This document shows positions 63,637 to 64,000 of a stretch of 64,000 bases of DNA, one piece after another. Every line of letters starts with the position of its first letter. Within the stretch, counting starts at the first letter, position 1. This stretch comes from Bdellovibrionales bacterium (GTDB taxonomy: Bacteria; Bdellovibrionota; Bdellovibrionia; Bdellovibrionales; UBA1609): positions 550,619 to 614,618 of the forward strand of contig DAIDIG010000001.1 in assembly GCA_027459485.1 (NCBI GenBank). The letters are read 5' to 3'. Position numbers and translations under genes: made by a program. Below the pieces are notes generated by a model that saw nothing but the letters and a program-made list of their open reading frames with translations, did no database searches and had not been told where the DNA came from.

Positions 63637-63713
63637 TTGAGTGGCTCAACCCTTTCGTGTTTTCAATAAGTTACAACACTTTAGAAAGCGCGAAAAAGAA
63701 AGGAGCCACTCAA
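63637..63713 (+). promoter_or_regulatory. 11-bp perfect inverted repeat TTGAGTGGCTC ... GAGCCACTCAA covering the transposase SD/start
   Basis: Arms 63637-63647 and 63703-63713; second arm includes GAG of the SD and the A of ATG. Confidence 0.6.
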
Positions 63714-64000
63714 TGGCCAACGTAATAAAAGCAGTCAAAAAGATCAACCGCAAACCGCTTCGGCACGCGCAACATGACAACGTCATGGCGGATAAGTTCG
63801 AAGATCTCGAAGGACCGATCGAAACGCAGCATTTGTTGATCTCAACGCTTCTGCCGCCAGCGGTGAAGGCGTTTATCAAGCAATGTGACGACGAAGTGGA
63901 GCGGCTGTGCGGCGCCTTTTACAAGCATGGCAAACAGTGCCAGAGGTGGGGCTACCAAAATGGCTCGATCGTGCTCGCCAATCAACACGTCGCGATCGAG
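63713..64000 (+). mobile_element. IS256-like (mutator-type) transposase, N-terminal part, continues past right edge
   Basis: MANVIKAVKKINRKPLR...EVERLCGAFYKHGKQCQRWGYQNGSIVLANQHVAIE, typical RWG.Q.GS...L..Q.V.I pattern. Confidence 0.7.

Overview
The window is a gene-dense bacterial chromosome segment. Many products carry signal peptides or lipoboxes, and the style resembles Bdellovibrionota-like genomes, though taxonomy is inferred only. Main contents: (i) several families of secreted proteins and lipoproteins, including two sets of paralogues; (ii) tRNA-Asp(GTC) followed by a strong terminator; (iii) a photolyase / TIGR01777-epimerase pair; (iv) a complete chemotaxis-like operon at about 30.6-40.9 kb (STAS-CheX, CheY, variant HD-GYP, hybrid CheA, CheW, soluble PAS-PAS receptor, CheB, CheY, CheR); (v) a housekeeping/metabolic stretch at 43-62.5 kb (ABC-F, UppP, MltA, B12-dependent RNR, OYE, AlkA-like glycosylase and others); (vi) the left end of an IS256-like element at the right edge, apparently abutting a truncated substrate-binding-protein gene. 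The most interesting signal is a shared promoter architecture. Three large surface lipoprotein genes carry TCAA-N17-CCGATAAG (sigma28/FliA-like) 5-8 nt before their start codons. Two of them also carry a 24-bp palindrome, (T/C)GTTTACAGA-N4-...GTAAAC(A/G), exactly 38 bp upstream of the TCAA. Two of the three begin their mature protein with the same CGKVWV(S/Q)L sequence. No CRISPR array or rRNA was seen. All calls come from reading the sequence and ORF translations; no database search was run.
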